Source: an uncultured Clostridia bacterium
GTDB taxonomy: Bacteria; Bacillota; Clostridia; Oscillospirales; Acutalibacteraceae
Length of the DNA stretch: 5,502 nucleotides
Reading direction: 5' to 3'
Assembly (NCBI GenBank): GCA_946409885.1
Contig: CAMJYF010000157.1
Location: 1 to 5,502 of the forward strand
How positions within the stretch are numbered: the first letter of the stretch is position 1; the number at the start of each line of letters is the position of its first letter. Below are positions 1 through 5,456 of this stretch, piece after piece. The position numbers and the translations under genes are program-made. The notes under the pieces were generated by a model. The model did not search any database, was not told the origin of the DNA, and saw only the letters and a program-made list of their open reading frames with translations.

Positions 1-2
1 CC

Positions 3-35
3 TACGACCTGATCTGCCGCCTGGCCAGGGAATAA
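3..35 (+). CDS. 3' end of an unidentified plus-strand gene (partial)
   Basis: An open frame enters from the left edge and reads YDLICRLARE before a TAA stop at 33-35. Its identity cannot be told from ten residues. The frame is chosen because it stays open to the window edge and ends 9 bases before the stop codon of the convergent acylphosphatase gene, a normal tail-to-tail arrangement. Of the other two plus frames, one stops at once (TGA at 10-12) and the other stays open into the acyP region. No intrinsic terminator is visible between the two stop codons, so transcripts from the two sides may overlap. Confidence 0.45.
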   Translation, partial: YDLICRLARE

Positions 36-44
36 TACAAATTT

Positions 45-338
45 TTACGGGTATTCCTCCTCCCGGATGTGGAAGCCGTATTCGTCTTCCTCCACCGGGA
101 GATTTTTGACGCGCAGGTTTTCGATTTTTACGTAGGCGCCCCGTTCCACGGCCAGAATCACGCCGTCGATCTGCTCCTCCGTGCCCTGCAGCTCCATGGA
201 AACGGAGCCGTCGGCGTTGTTGCGCACCCAGCCGGTCACGCCCAGGGCGTTGGCCGCGTTTTTGGCCCGCCACCGAAAGCCCACGCCCTGCACCCAGCCG
301 TAAAAGCAGACGGCCCTGCGGATGACTTCGTTTTTCAT
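45..338 (-). CDS. acyP: Acylphosphatase
   Basis: A 97-residue protein of normal acylphosphatase length (about 90-100 residues), a small cytoplasmic enzyme of the ferredoxin-like alpha/beta fold that hydrolyses acyl phosphates such as acetyl phosphate or 1,3-bisphosphoglycerate to carboxylate and phosphate. The first family signature is present as GWVQGVGFR (residues 14-22), with the phosphate-binding loop and catalytic Arg22. The second is GWVRNNADGSV (36-46), with Asn40 in the place of the catalytic Asn that orients the nucleophilic water. The C-terminal half keeps the usual strand-helix-strand pattern and ends with a Tyr-Gly-Phe strand (YGFHI, 87-91). The ATG is 9 bases after the stop of the upstream MerR regulator. 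A GAGGCGG stretch that overlaps that stop codon can serve as ribosome binding site, so the two genes are probably co-transcribed and translationally coupled. Family assignment is secure; the physiological substrate is not known for most bacterial members. Confidence 0.96.
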   Translation of the reverse strand: MKNEVIRRAVCFYGWVQGVGFRWRAKNAANALGVTGWVRNNADGSVSMELQGTEEQIDGVILAVERGAYVKIENLRVKNLPVEEDEYGFHIREEEYP

Positions 339-347
339 AGCGCCGCC

Positions 348-1073
348 TCAGCCGCAGTAAACGCGGATGGCCTCGCCCACAAACGCCGCCGTGCCGGGGC
401 CGCCCGCCCGGTCGATGTTGTCGGTAAAATCCCCGCCCGCGGCGTAAAGCTGCCCCAGCCCCGCCAGAATTGCGTCCGTGCAGGTGTAGAAATGCGCGGT
501 GATATAGTTCTGCAGTGCCTTTACCTGCGTCTGCGCCTCCGGGCAGGACGCGGGTTTTTCTTTTAACGGTCCAAAACCGGCCAGCACCGCCATCAGGCCG
601 TCCCCGGCGGAACGCAGTTCTTCCGCGCTTTGTCCGGCGGTCTTCTGTTCATATTCTCTGTAGGCGGCGGTATCGCCCCACCGGGCTTTGGCCTCTTCGG
701 CAAAGGCGTCGATCTCGCTGTGATCGAATGCGTTAAAATCCATTGCTGTGTCTCCTTTTTCTTTGGTCTCGCGGGCCAGGCGGATCAGCCGCTCCAGCCG
801 TTCCTTTTTCAGCGTCAGAAGGGCGATCTGCTGTTCCAGCGCCGTTTGCCGGTCAAAATCCGGTCTGTCCAGGATCTCACGGATCTCCTTCAGCGGAAAT
901 TCCAGTTCCCGGAACAGCAGGATCTGCTGCAGCCGCGCCAGTTCCGTGTCCCCGTACAGCCGGTAACCCGCCGGCGTCCGGTCCGACGGACGCAGCAGCC
1001 CGATCCGGTCGTAATACTGCAGCGCGCGGATGCTCACACCCGTCGCTTCGCTGACTTCATGTACCGTTTTCAA
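348..1073 (-). CDS. MerR-family transcriptional regulator with C-terminal TipAS drug-binding domain
   Basis: A 241-residue cytoplasmic DNA-binding regulator. Residues 1-70 are a MerR winged helix-turn-helix: the start VHEVSEATGVSIRALQYYD, then GLL and the GYRLY wing motif, then the FRELEFPLKEI helix. Residues about 75-108 form the dimerisation coiled coil. Residues about 111-241 are a TipAS (antibiotic-recognition) domain, recognised by the AKARWGDTAAYREYEQKTA helix and the late FTDNID stretch. Known relatives are Streptomyces TipAL, which binds thiopeptides, and Bacillus Mta, which activates multidrug efflux. Bound ligand normally switches such proteins to activate promoters with long spacers. 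The start is TTG (1073-1071) with GGGAGGG 7 bases upstream; the nearby ATG at 1080 is out of frame. Cys198 (HFYTCTD) lies in the ligand domain. Whether it matches the thiopeptide-reactive cysteine of TipAS needs an alignment. The gene leads a two-gene operon with acyP and probably regulates itself. The ligand is unknown. Confidence 0.93.
   Translation of the reverse strand: MKTVHEVSEATGVSIRALQYYDRIGLLRPSDRTPAGYRLYGDTELARLQQILLFRELEFPLKEIREILDRPDFDRQTALEQQIALLTLKKERLERLIRLARETKEKGDTAMDFNAFDHSEIDAFAEEAKARWGDTAAYREYEQKTAGQSAEELRSAGDGLMAVLAGFGPLKEKPASCPEAQTQVKALQNYITAHFYTCTDAILAGLGQLYAAGGDFTDNIDRAGGPGTAAFVGEAIRVYCG
741..757 (-). promoter_or_regulatory. Internal ribosome binding site and ATG for a possible free TipAS-domain protein
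   Basis: Within the MerR gene, AAGGAGA (757-751) stands 7 bases before an in-frame ATG (743-741, Met111). Translation from here gives a 131-residue protein (743 to 348) that starts MDFNAFDHSEID, which is exactly the TipAS domain without the DNA-binding half. In Streptomyces lividans, TipAS is made in the same way from an internal start at about residue 110 of TipAL; that is established. Its use here is inferred from the site. A caution: the purine-rich stretch also encodes a Lys/Glu-rich linker (ETKEKGDT), so codon choice alone could produce a Shine-Dalgarno. Confidence 0.5.
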
Positions 1074-1080
1074 AAGGCAT

Positions 1081-1087
1081 CCCTCCC
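1081..1087 (-). promoter_or_regulatory. Ribosome binding site that fixes the TTG start of the MerR gene
   Basis: Read on the minus strand, GGGAGGG is followed by 7 bases and then TTG (1073-1071). The resulting N-terminus, MKTVHEVSEATGVS, has the usual MerR length before the recognition helix. The predicted transcription start, near 1090, leaves a leader of only about 17 bases, just enough to hold this site. Confidence 0.75.
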
Positions 1088-1096
1088 GCTGATTCT

Positions 1097-1127
1097 ATCA
1101 TATACTATGACGCAGCGTCAGAGTCAA
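1097..1127 (-). promoter_or_regulatory. MerR-type promoter with 19-bp spacer and operator dyad
   Basis: On the minus strand there is a -35 TTGACT (1127-1122), a 19-bp spacer and a -10 TATGAT (1102-1097). The spacer is almost filled by an inverted repeat, CTCTGACGC-T-GCGTCATAG (1123-1105). Its inner TGACGC/GCGTCA arms are perfect and 8 of 9 arm positions match overall. A stretched 19-bp spacer with a centred dyad is the hallmark of promoters that MerR proteins untwist on ligand binding, and the site lies directly in front of the MerR gene, so autoregulation is very likely. The match is by eye. Confidence 0.85.
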
Positions 1128-1243
1128 GCATTATTTTTGTCCACGATAACAGTTTCTTAAACCTGACACCTTAATCCTAACACATCGTACCTCCCGTCCC
1201 GCTGCTTTTTACTCCCCCGAAAGCCGTTTCCGTTCCGTTTCGC

Positions 1244-1272
1244 TTGACTTTCCCGATACCGGGGAACAGAAT
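1244..1272 (+). promoter_or_regulatory. Candidate distal promoter for the two-component operon, with a dyad in its spacer
   Basis: TTGACT (1244-1249) and CAGAAT (1267-1272) are separated by 17 bp. The -35 is good (5/6) and the -10 is weak (4/6). The spacer holds a compact inverted repeat, TTTCCCG-ATAC-CGGGGAA (1249-1266, one T-G mismatch), which could be an operator or a hairpin. The response-regulator start codon is about 120 bases downstream. Weak support; it is an alternative to the proximal candidate at 1322-1350. Confidence 0.3.
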
Positions 1273-1299
1273 AAAGGCGACGGCAGCCCCGTTGGTATC
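1255..1299. repeat. Inverted repeat in the divergent intergenic region
   Basis: GATACC-GGGG (1255-1264) is complementary to CCCC-GTT-GGTATC (1287-1299): a 6-bp and a 4-bp stem separated by a 3-base bulge. The left arm is shared with the shorter hairpin at 1249-1266, so the two cannot form together. It lies upstream of the better candidate promoter, so a DNA-level operator is at least as likely as an RNA structure. Confidence 0.35.
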
Positions 1300-1328
1300 A
1301 TGCAGGATCGGAAAATGACCGTTGTATC
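1289..1328 (+). repeat. Direct repeat CCGTTGGTATC / CCGTTGTATC upstream of the response regulator
   Basis: CCGTTGGTATC (1289-1299) and CCGTTGTATC (1319-1328) differ by one missing G and start 30 bp apart, about three helical turns. The second copy overlaps the -35 hexamer of the proximal candidate promoter. LytTR-domain regulators bind imperfect direct repeats with a GTT core, but usually about 21-22 bp apart, so the spacing is atypical. A binding site for the downstream regulator is possible but unproven. Confidence 0.4.
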
Positions 1329-1350
1329 GACGCGGGGATTATGCTATATT
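1322..1350 (+). promoter_or_regulatory. Candidate proximal promoter (extended -10) for the two-component operon
   Basis: An extended -10, TGC-TATATT (1342-1350), lies 17 bp after a poor -35, TTGTAT (1322-1327). The extended TGn element can make up for a weak -35, and a weak -35 suits an activated promoter. Transcription would begin near 1357, giving a leader of about 35 bases with the GGAGGTG ribosome binding site. Confidence 0.45.
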
Positions 1351-1391
1351 ATCATTATCATCACGTATTTGTTCACGGAGGTGCCACCGGC

Positions 1392-2087
1392 ATGAAAATA
1401 GCATTGTGCGACGATGAGCCCCGGGAGACAGAGGCGCTGTCCCGGATGATCGAAGACTACGCGCTGCGGCGCAATTACGATATCCGCTGCGAGCGCTTCA
1501 ACGACGGACGCGCGTTGCTGCGGCAGGAGCGGTACGATCTGTATTTTCTCGATTTCCGCATGGACGCCATGGACGGCATCGCGGTGGCCAACGCCCTGAA
1601 GGAGAAATTCGGCAACGCCGTCACCATCTGCTACCTCACCAACTACGACGCCGCGGCGGCGCAGATCATCAACCACGGGATCCACGCCGACGGCTTTCTG
1701 AAAAAACCGGCGGACAAAACGGCGCTGGAACAGAAGCTGGATCAGTTCTGCCACACCTCCTATTTCGACCGGTTCGAGCTGCGTCAGGGGAAACGCTTCC
1801 GGACCCTGTACGCCCAGGATATCCTCTACGTGGAGGCCTGCGACAAGCAGGTGACGGTCCACACGTGGGACGGCGCGGAAAATTATAACTACCTGATGAG
1901 CGAGATCGAAAAGCTGCTGCCTTCAAAACTGTTTTTCCGCATCCAGCGGTCCTTTATCGTCAATTTTCAATACGTGTACGCCTACGACGCGAAGAGCGTC
2001 ACCATGCGCAACGGCGACACCCTGTCGCTGAAGGCGAAGGACTTTCAGAGGGCCTATCACGAATATATGTTCCTGCTGAACCGGTGA
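1392..2087 (+). CDS. LytTR-family response regulator (AgrA/LytR type)
   Basis: A 231-residue cytoplasmic response regulator. Residues 1-120 form a receiver domain: acidic Asp7-Asp8 (CDDEP), phosphoacceptor Asp54 in YFLDFRM, Thr83 (YLTN) and Lys105 before Pro in FLKKP. Residues about 128-228 form a LytTR DNA-binding domain with the typical ILYVEA strand, KLFFRIQRSFIVN and a final LSLKAKDF segment. Such proteins bind direct repeats and usually control quorum sensing, bacteriocin or cell-surface genes. The start is ATG at 1392, preceded by GGAGGTG (1377-1383) at 8 bases. An in-frame ATG at 1341 would add 17 residues (starting MLYYHYHH) before the receiver domain; it has no ribosome binding site and overlaps the predicted promoter. 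The partner histidine kinase begins 41 bases downstream, so the two form one operon. All receiver key residues are present, so it should be phosphorylatable. Confidence 0.95.
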   Translation: MKIALCDDEPRETEALSRMIEDYALRRNYDIRCERFNDGRALLRQERYDLYFLDFRMDAMDGIAVANALKEKFGNAVTICYLTNYDAAAAQIINHGIHADGFLKKPADKTALEQKLDQFCHTSYFDRFELRQGKRFRTLYAQDILYVEACDKQVTVHTWDGAENYNYLMSEIEKLLPSKLFFRIQRSFIVNFQYVYAYDAKSVTMRNGDTLSLKAKDFQRAYHEYMFLLNR

Positions 2088-2128
2088 TGGTTCCGCAACA
2101 AAAATAAGAAAAGAAAGGAGGAACCGCC

Positions 2129-3496
2129 ATGCTCGCCCTGGCTGATACGCTGCAGCGGTCGCTGCCGGTCTGGTCCGCGCTGTCGGTCGTCAGCACGTTG
2201 ACGGTGATCGCGGGCTGCGCGCTGCTCACCGAGGCATTCTTCCGCTTGCCGGTCCGCCAAAAAACGCTGCCCTGGCTGCTGTGCGGCGTGTTGGCGCTTG
2301 TCTGCGGCGCGCTGGACCCCCTGCTGCTGACCGGCTCCGAGAGCGTTGCGCTGCTCTGGTCCGCCGTCGATCTGCTGCTCCCGTTTCTTTCGATGGCGCT
2401 GCTCTTTCAGGGGAAGGCCCTCTGGAAAGCCATGCTCACGGCGGCGGGTTACAGCTTTGTGGAGGCCGTGACGTTCCTCATCCTGCTGACCTGCTTCGGC
2501 TTTGATTACGCCGACCGCAACGACGCGCTGGAGCTGCTGGTCGGCATCCCGGTGAATCTCGTTTTCTTCGGCGTCTCGCTGTTCCTGTGCATCCGCAGCG
2601 TCAGAAGGAGGACCGGCGCGCTCGGACTGACGAGGACCGGCGTGATCCTGTATCTGCTGACCGTGCTTTCCTTTTCTGTGTTCATGACCACGCTGCTGAT
2701 CGTCGGCCCGGCCGTCTACGAAACAAGGCAGTTCGAGTTTTCATTGCTGCTGCTGAACGTGCCCACGATCTCCGCCACGGTCACGTACGCCGCCGTCCGG
2801 TTTTTGCGGATGCGGAACGAATCGGAAAATTACAAACGGCAGCTGCAAATGCAGATCCTGCAGTTTGAAAAAATGGAGCAGGCCATGGAGGAGATCCGGA
2901 TCTTCCGGCATGATTTCCCGAAGAAAATGCGGCCGCTGGTGGCATCGCTGGACGCGGACCGCCCGGAGGAAGCGAAGCACATCGCGGAGCAGTTCAGCGA
3001 TTTCGCCGCCCGGGTGGGGGACCGGTTCCATACGGGCAGCTTCCGGCTGGATACGGTGCTGTCCTTCGAGCAGCAGTTGGCCGACCGGGACAATATCCGC
3101 ATCGAAGTGCCGTTTGATACCGTGTTCCCCGCCGAAGGGATCGACCCGGACGACATCTACACCATCTTCCCCAACGCGCTGGATAACGCCATCGAGGCCT
3201 GCCGCAGCCTGCCGGAGGCGGAACGGACGGTCGTCTTCCGTTCCCGCATGGACGCGCAGACGGTGTTCGTCACCGTCCGCAACCCGTTCGCGGGTGAAGT
3301 CAGAACGAAAAACGGTCTGCCGCAGACGAGCAAAGCGGATAAAGCCGCCCACGGCTACGGCCTGCGCAGCATCCGCCGGGCCGCCGCGAAGTACGGAGAG
3401 GACAACGTGAGCATCCTGTCGGAGGACGGCGTCTTCGAGCTGCGGCTGTTCCTCCGTTACCGCACAGCGGAAGAAATCCGCCCGAAATCCCCATGA
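2129..3496 (+). CDS. Membrane sensor histidine kinase, AgrC-like GHKL type
   Basis: A 455-residue protein whose first half is membrane-embedded: about six or seven hydrophobic segments near residues 15-35, 47-67, 73-93, 103-125, 135-155, 171-193 and 205-225. A coiled-coil linker (about 228-258) follows, then the kinase core. The H-box is IRIFRHDFPKKM, with phosphoacceptor His261. The N-box is NALDNAIEAC (Asn349, Asn353), followed by a VRNPF G1-like segment (383-387) and HGYGLRSI (408-415) as the ATP lid. This fits the HPK10/AgrC class, which senses peptides through a polytopic domain and phosphorylates a LytTR regulator. The H-box lacks the Asn-His/Gln usual four and five residues after His (RHDxxNH); here they are Lys265 and Lys266. 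The start codon has AAAGGAGG (2114-2121) 7 bases upstream. It lies 41 bases after its partner regulator. No AgrB/AgrD-like genes are present, so the signal is unknown. Confidence 0.93.
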   Translation: MLALADTLQRSLPVWSALSVVSTLTVIAGCALLTEAFFRLPVRQKTLPWLLCGVLALVCGALDPLLLTGSESVALLWSAVDLLLPFLSMALLFQGKALWKAMLTAAGYSFVEAVTFLILLTCFGFDYADRNDALELLVGIPVNLVFFGVSLFLCIRSVRRRTGALGLTRTGVILYLLTVLSFSVFMTTLLIVGPAVYETRQFEFSLLLLNVPTISATVTYAAVRFLRMRNESENYKRQLQMQILQFEKMEQAMEEIRIFRHDFPKKMRPLVASLDADRPEEAKHIAEQFSDFAARVGDRFHTGSFRLDTVLSFEQQLADRDNIRIEVPFDTVFPAEGIDPDDIYTIFPNALDNAIEACRSLPEAERTVVFRSRMDAQTVFVTVRNPFAGEVRTKNGLPQTSKADKAAHGYGLRSIRRAAAKYGEDNVSILSEDGVFELRLFLRYRTAEEIRPKSP

Positions 3497-3564
3497 AAAT
3501 CACTTTCTACTCCCTCAAAACGCATTTCCGCTCCCGAACGGTGGATTTTGCGGGGAAGTGCTGA
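3493..3564 (+). CDS. Possible 23-residue peptide overlapping the kinase stop (doubtful)
   Basis: An ATG shares the ATGA overlap with the kinase stop codon and opens a 23-codon frame that starts MKITFYSLKTHFRSRT and ends AGKC before TGA (3562-3564). The peptide is basic, with an amphipathic N-terminal part and a C-terminal cysteine. There is no Shine-Dalgarno, so translation would depend on coupling to the kinase. It does not match the AgrD layout, which has a central thiolactone Cys followed by an acidic tail. The 3' part overlaps a candidate promoter for the next gene. An ORF of this length can easily arise by chance; it is listed because a peptide-type sensor kinase next door has no visible signal gene. 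Confidence 0.18.
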   Translation: MKITFYSLKTHFRSRTVDFAGKC

Positions 3565-3570
3565 TACAAT
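3542..3570 (+). promoter_or_regulatory. Candidate promoter for the secreted cysteine-rich protein
   Basis: An extended -10, TGA-TACAAT (3562-3570), has a weak -35-like TGGATT (3542-3547) 17 bp upstream. Just upstream, read on the minus strand, ACCGTTCGG (3542-3534) fits the published LytTR half-site pattern (a GTT core with flanking preferences). No second copy is visible at the usual 21-22 bp spacing. The gene could equally be read through from the kinase gene 118 bases upstream, since no terminator is visible between them. Confidence 0.3.
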
Positions 3571-3614
3571 TCTTGTGATGATCCGTCTATAACGATTGAA
3601 AAGGAGATATCCGT

Positions 3615-5363
3615 ATGCTGCGAACCAAAAAAACGTTTCTGATCCTGTTGCTCTCTCTCCTGCTGGCCTCGCTGGCCCTGTGCGCCGTTCCGGCGTTCGC
3701 GGCGGAAAATGAGGTAAAGGCCTCCGGCGCATGCGGCGCGGACGGGGAAAACCTGACCTGGACGCTGACCTATGACGGCGTGCTGACGGTCTCCGGCAGC
3801 GGGCAGATGGACAAATACTATCAAAATCCCGTTCCGGTTTTCGGAAGAGAGCGGGCGCCGTGGTACGAGTACCGGACGGAGATTGCCGCCGTCGTGCTGG
3901 AAAACGGCGTGGAAAGCGTGGGCGAGTACGCGTTTTACAACTGCAGCCGTCAGCTGACCGTTCAGATTCCGCAAAGCCTGCGTCTCATCAATGAAAATGC
4001 CTTCAATACGGATGGTGCTATCACCGCGGTCTACTATATGGCGCCCGTCGGTCAGTTCGGTTCCATTACCGTCAAGGGGAGCAACGACCGGCTCCTGTCC
4101 GCCCAGCGGCACTCCCACGTGGCCGGCGGCGGCACCTCTTTCACCCAACAGCAGAATTTCACGGCGGCCACTTGCACGGCGGCGGGCGGCTATGACCTCA
4201 TCGAGCGCTGCCAATACTGCCAGTTGTTGCTGGGTAATACCCATCAGACGATCCCACCGAAGGGCCACACCCCCGGCGAAATCGTGATTGAAAACGAAGC
4301 CGCCGCCACCTGTTATGCGCAGGGCCGCTATGACAGGGTCGTGTACTGCGCCGACTGCGGCGCGCAGCTTTCGCGGAACAGCGTCGTGATTCCCGCGGCC
4401 CACGGCGAAACGGCCGTCCGCGTGGAAAAGACGTGGGACAACGGTTTCCCGCGCCACAGCGACGTCACCTATTGCACCGTCTGCGGCGGGGAGCTGTCCC
4501 GCGCGTATCATACGATGAAGCTCAGGCTTACCAGCGGCGAAGACTTCTGCGGCGATCCGCATGATCTGGAAGCGAAGATCCCGCACCGGGTGGATGTCCT
4601 GTGTATGGATTGCCGTCCCGGCGGATATGAAGTCGTGCTGTCATCCAATCATATCGACAGCGACGACAGCGGTTCCGTGATCCAACGGGAATACCGCGTC
4701 ATAGCCGCGCCGACCTGCACGTCCGACGGCGTCGCCGAACACTGCAAGTATTGCATCCCCTGCAACGATCTCAAAAACATGCTTTCAGAGGTGCAGGAAG
4801 AGCCGCTCTTTGACGGAGGTGAGCCCTTCTTCAGTCGGTATTCATGGTTTACTGCCGTGCTCCCCGCGCTCGGTCACGACTATGACGGGGGCGTGATCAC
4901 CACCCCCGCCACCTGCGCGGCGGAGGGCGTGAAGACCTTCACCTGCCGCAACGATCCGTCGCACGTCTATACGGAAGCGGTGCCCGCCACCGGCCACCCG
5001 AACGCGGTCACCGTTCCCGAGGCGGCAGCCACCGCCACGGAGCACGGTCATACGGAGGGCGTCTGGTGCCCCGACTGCGAGACCTGGCTTTCCGGCCACG
5101 AGGTGATCCACAACACCCTGGGCGAGCGCGTCTATCTGGATGAATACACCGAAGACGGCGAGCGGATGGTGAGGATCCAATGTACCGTCTGCGGCGGCGA
5201 GGGGCTGTACGCCATGGAGCCCGTTCCCTCCACGGAACCGGCCGACCCCGACAGCGGGACGACCGACCAGCCGGCGTCCCCGTTCGCCAAGGCGGTGCAA
5301 AGCATCATCAACTTCTTCCTGCGCCTGATCCAATGGTTCTCCAATATGAGTATCAAGAAATAA
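3615..5363 (+). CDS. Secreted cysteine-rich surface protein with BspA-like LRR region and CxxC modules
   Basis: A 582-residue exported protein. Residues 1-29 are a Sec signal peptide (basic MLRTKK, a long Leu-rich core, PAFA then cleavage before AE). Cys23 has no proper lipobox, so it is not a clear lipoprotein. Residues 37-65 form the GACGADGENLTWTL...LTVSGSG module that often precedes BspA-type leucine-rich repeats, and about 83-131 are LRR_5-like (LENGVESVGEYAF, LRLINENAF). From 183 on, degenerate modules of the form ATC...G...C..C....GH recur. Their CxxC pairs are at Cys199/202, 245/248, 287/290, 330/333, 377/380, 485/488 and 523/526, and the mature chain has 23 cysteines. A Pro/Asp/Thr linker (535-556) leads to an amphipathic aromatic tail (FAKAVQSIINFFLRLIQWF). 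No LPXTG motif and no enzyme domain is recognised. AAGGAG stands 8 bases before the ATG. The role is inferred to be adhesion or surface binding; whether the CxxC pairs form disulfides or hold metal is open. Confidence 0.88.
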   Translation: MLRTKKTFLILLLSLLLASLALCAVPAFAAENEVKASGACGADGENLTWTLTYDGVLTVSGSGQMDKYYQNPVPVFGRERAPWYEYRTEIAAVVLENGVESVGEYAFYNCSRQLTVQIPQSLRLINENAFNTDGAITAVYYMAPVGQFGSITVKGSNDRLLSAQRHSHVAGGGTSFTQQQNFTAATCTAAGGYDLIERCQYCQLLLGNTHQTIPPKGHTPGEIVIENEAAATCYAQGRYDRVVYCADCGAQLSRNSVVIPAAHGETAVRVEKTWDNGFPRHSDVTYCTVCGGELSRAYHTMKLRLTSGEDFCGDPHDLEAKIPHRVDVLCMDCRPGGYEVVLSSNHIDSDDSGSVIQREYRVIAAPTCTSDGVAEHCKYCIPCNDLKNMLSEVQEEPLFDGGEPFFSRYSWFTAVLPALGHDYDGGVITTPATCAAEGVKTFTCRNDPSHVYTEAVPATGHPNAVTVPEAAATATEHGHTEGVWCPDCETWLSGHEVIHNTLGERVYLDEYTEDGERMVRIQCTVCGGEGLYAMEPVPSTEPADPDSGTTDQPASPFAKAVQSIINFFLRLIQWFSNMSIKK

Positions 5364-5380
5364 CGGAATACCTGAAAACG

Positions 5381-5411
5381 GTCCCTGAACGGTTTCGTTC
5401 GGGGATTTTTT
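5381..5411 (+). terminator. Rho-independent terminator after the secreted protein gene
   Basis: CCCTGAACG (5383-5391), a GTTT loop and CGTTCGGGG (5396-5404) form a 9-bp stem with a single T-G wobble. The flanking T5382-A5405 pair can extend it, and six T residues follow (5406-5411). It begins 18 bases after the stop codon and should end transcription of the surface protein gene, and of the two-component operon if they are joined. Confidence 0.92.
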
Positions 5412-5456
5412 GTCTTTACGGGTGACGGCGGCGTCAGGACAACGGAACGACAAACT

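Noticed and set aside
20..57. Palindrome CCTGGCCAGG (20-29) and GGAATA/TATTCC pair (29-57) between the convergent stop codons, considered as a bidirectional terminator
   Set aside because: The first has no loop and lies in coding sequence; the second is a 6-bp AT-rich stem with a 17-base loop. Neither is a convincing terminator.
69..1160. Long plus-strand open frames opposite acyP and the MerR gene (for example 69-566 and 630-1160)
   Set aside because: They are antisense shadows of two well-supported genes in GC-rich DNA, show no recognisable domains and have no ribosome binding sites.
1341..1391. Upstream in-frame ATG at 1341 as the response regulator start
   Set aside because: It adds a 17-residue His/Tyr-rich extension before the canonical MKIALCDDEP start, has no ribosome binding site and lies within the predicted -10 region.
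1300..1395. 31-codon ORF (MQDRKMTVV..., with an IIIII run) ending in an ATGA overlap with the response regulator
   Set aside because: It has no ribosome binding site at 1300, it overlaps the best promoter candidate so it would not be fully transcribed from it, and the hydrophobic run comes from an AT-rich ATTATC repeat.
2089..2125. GGTTCC/GGAACC inverted repeat whose right arm overlaps the kinase Shine-Dalgarno
   Set aside because: The stem is only 6 bp with a 25-base loop and covers just the last two bases of the Shine-Dalgarno, so it is probably chance and not translational control.
3507..4586. A 359-codon minus-strand open frame opposite the secreted protein gene
   Set aside because: The plus-strand gene has a signal peptide, a strong ribosome binding site, recognisable domains and a terminator; the minus frame has an Arg/Gly/Ala-rich shadow composition and no motifs.
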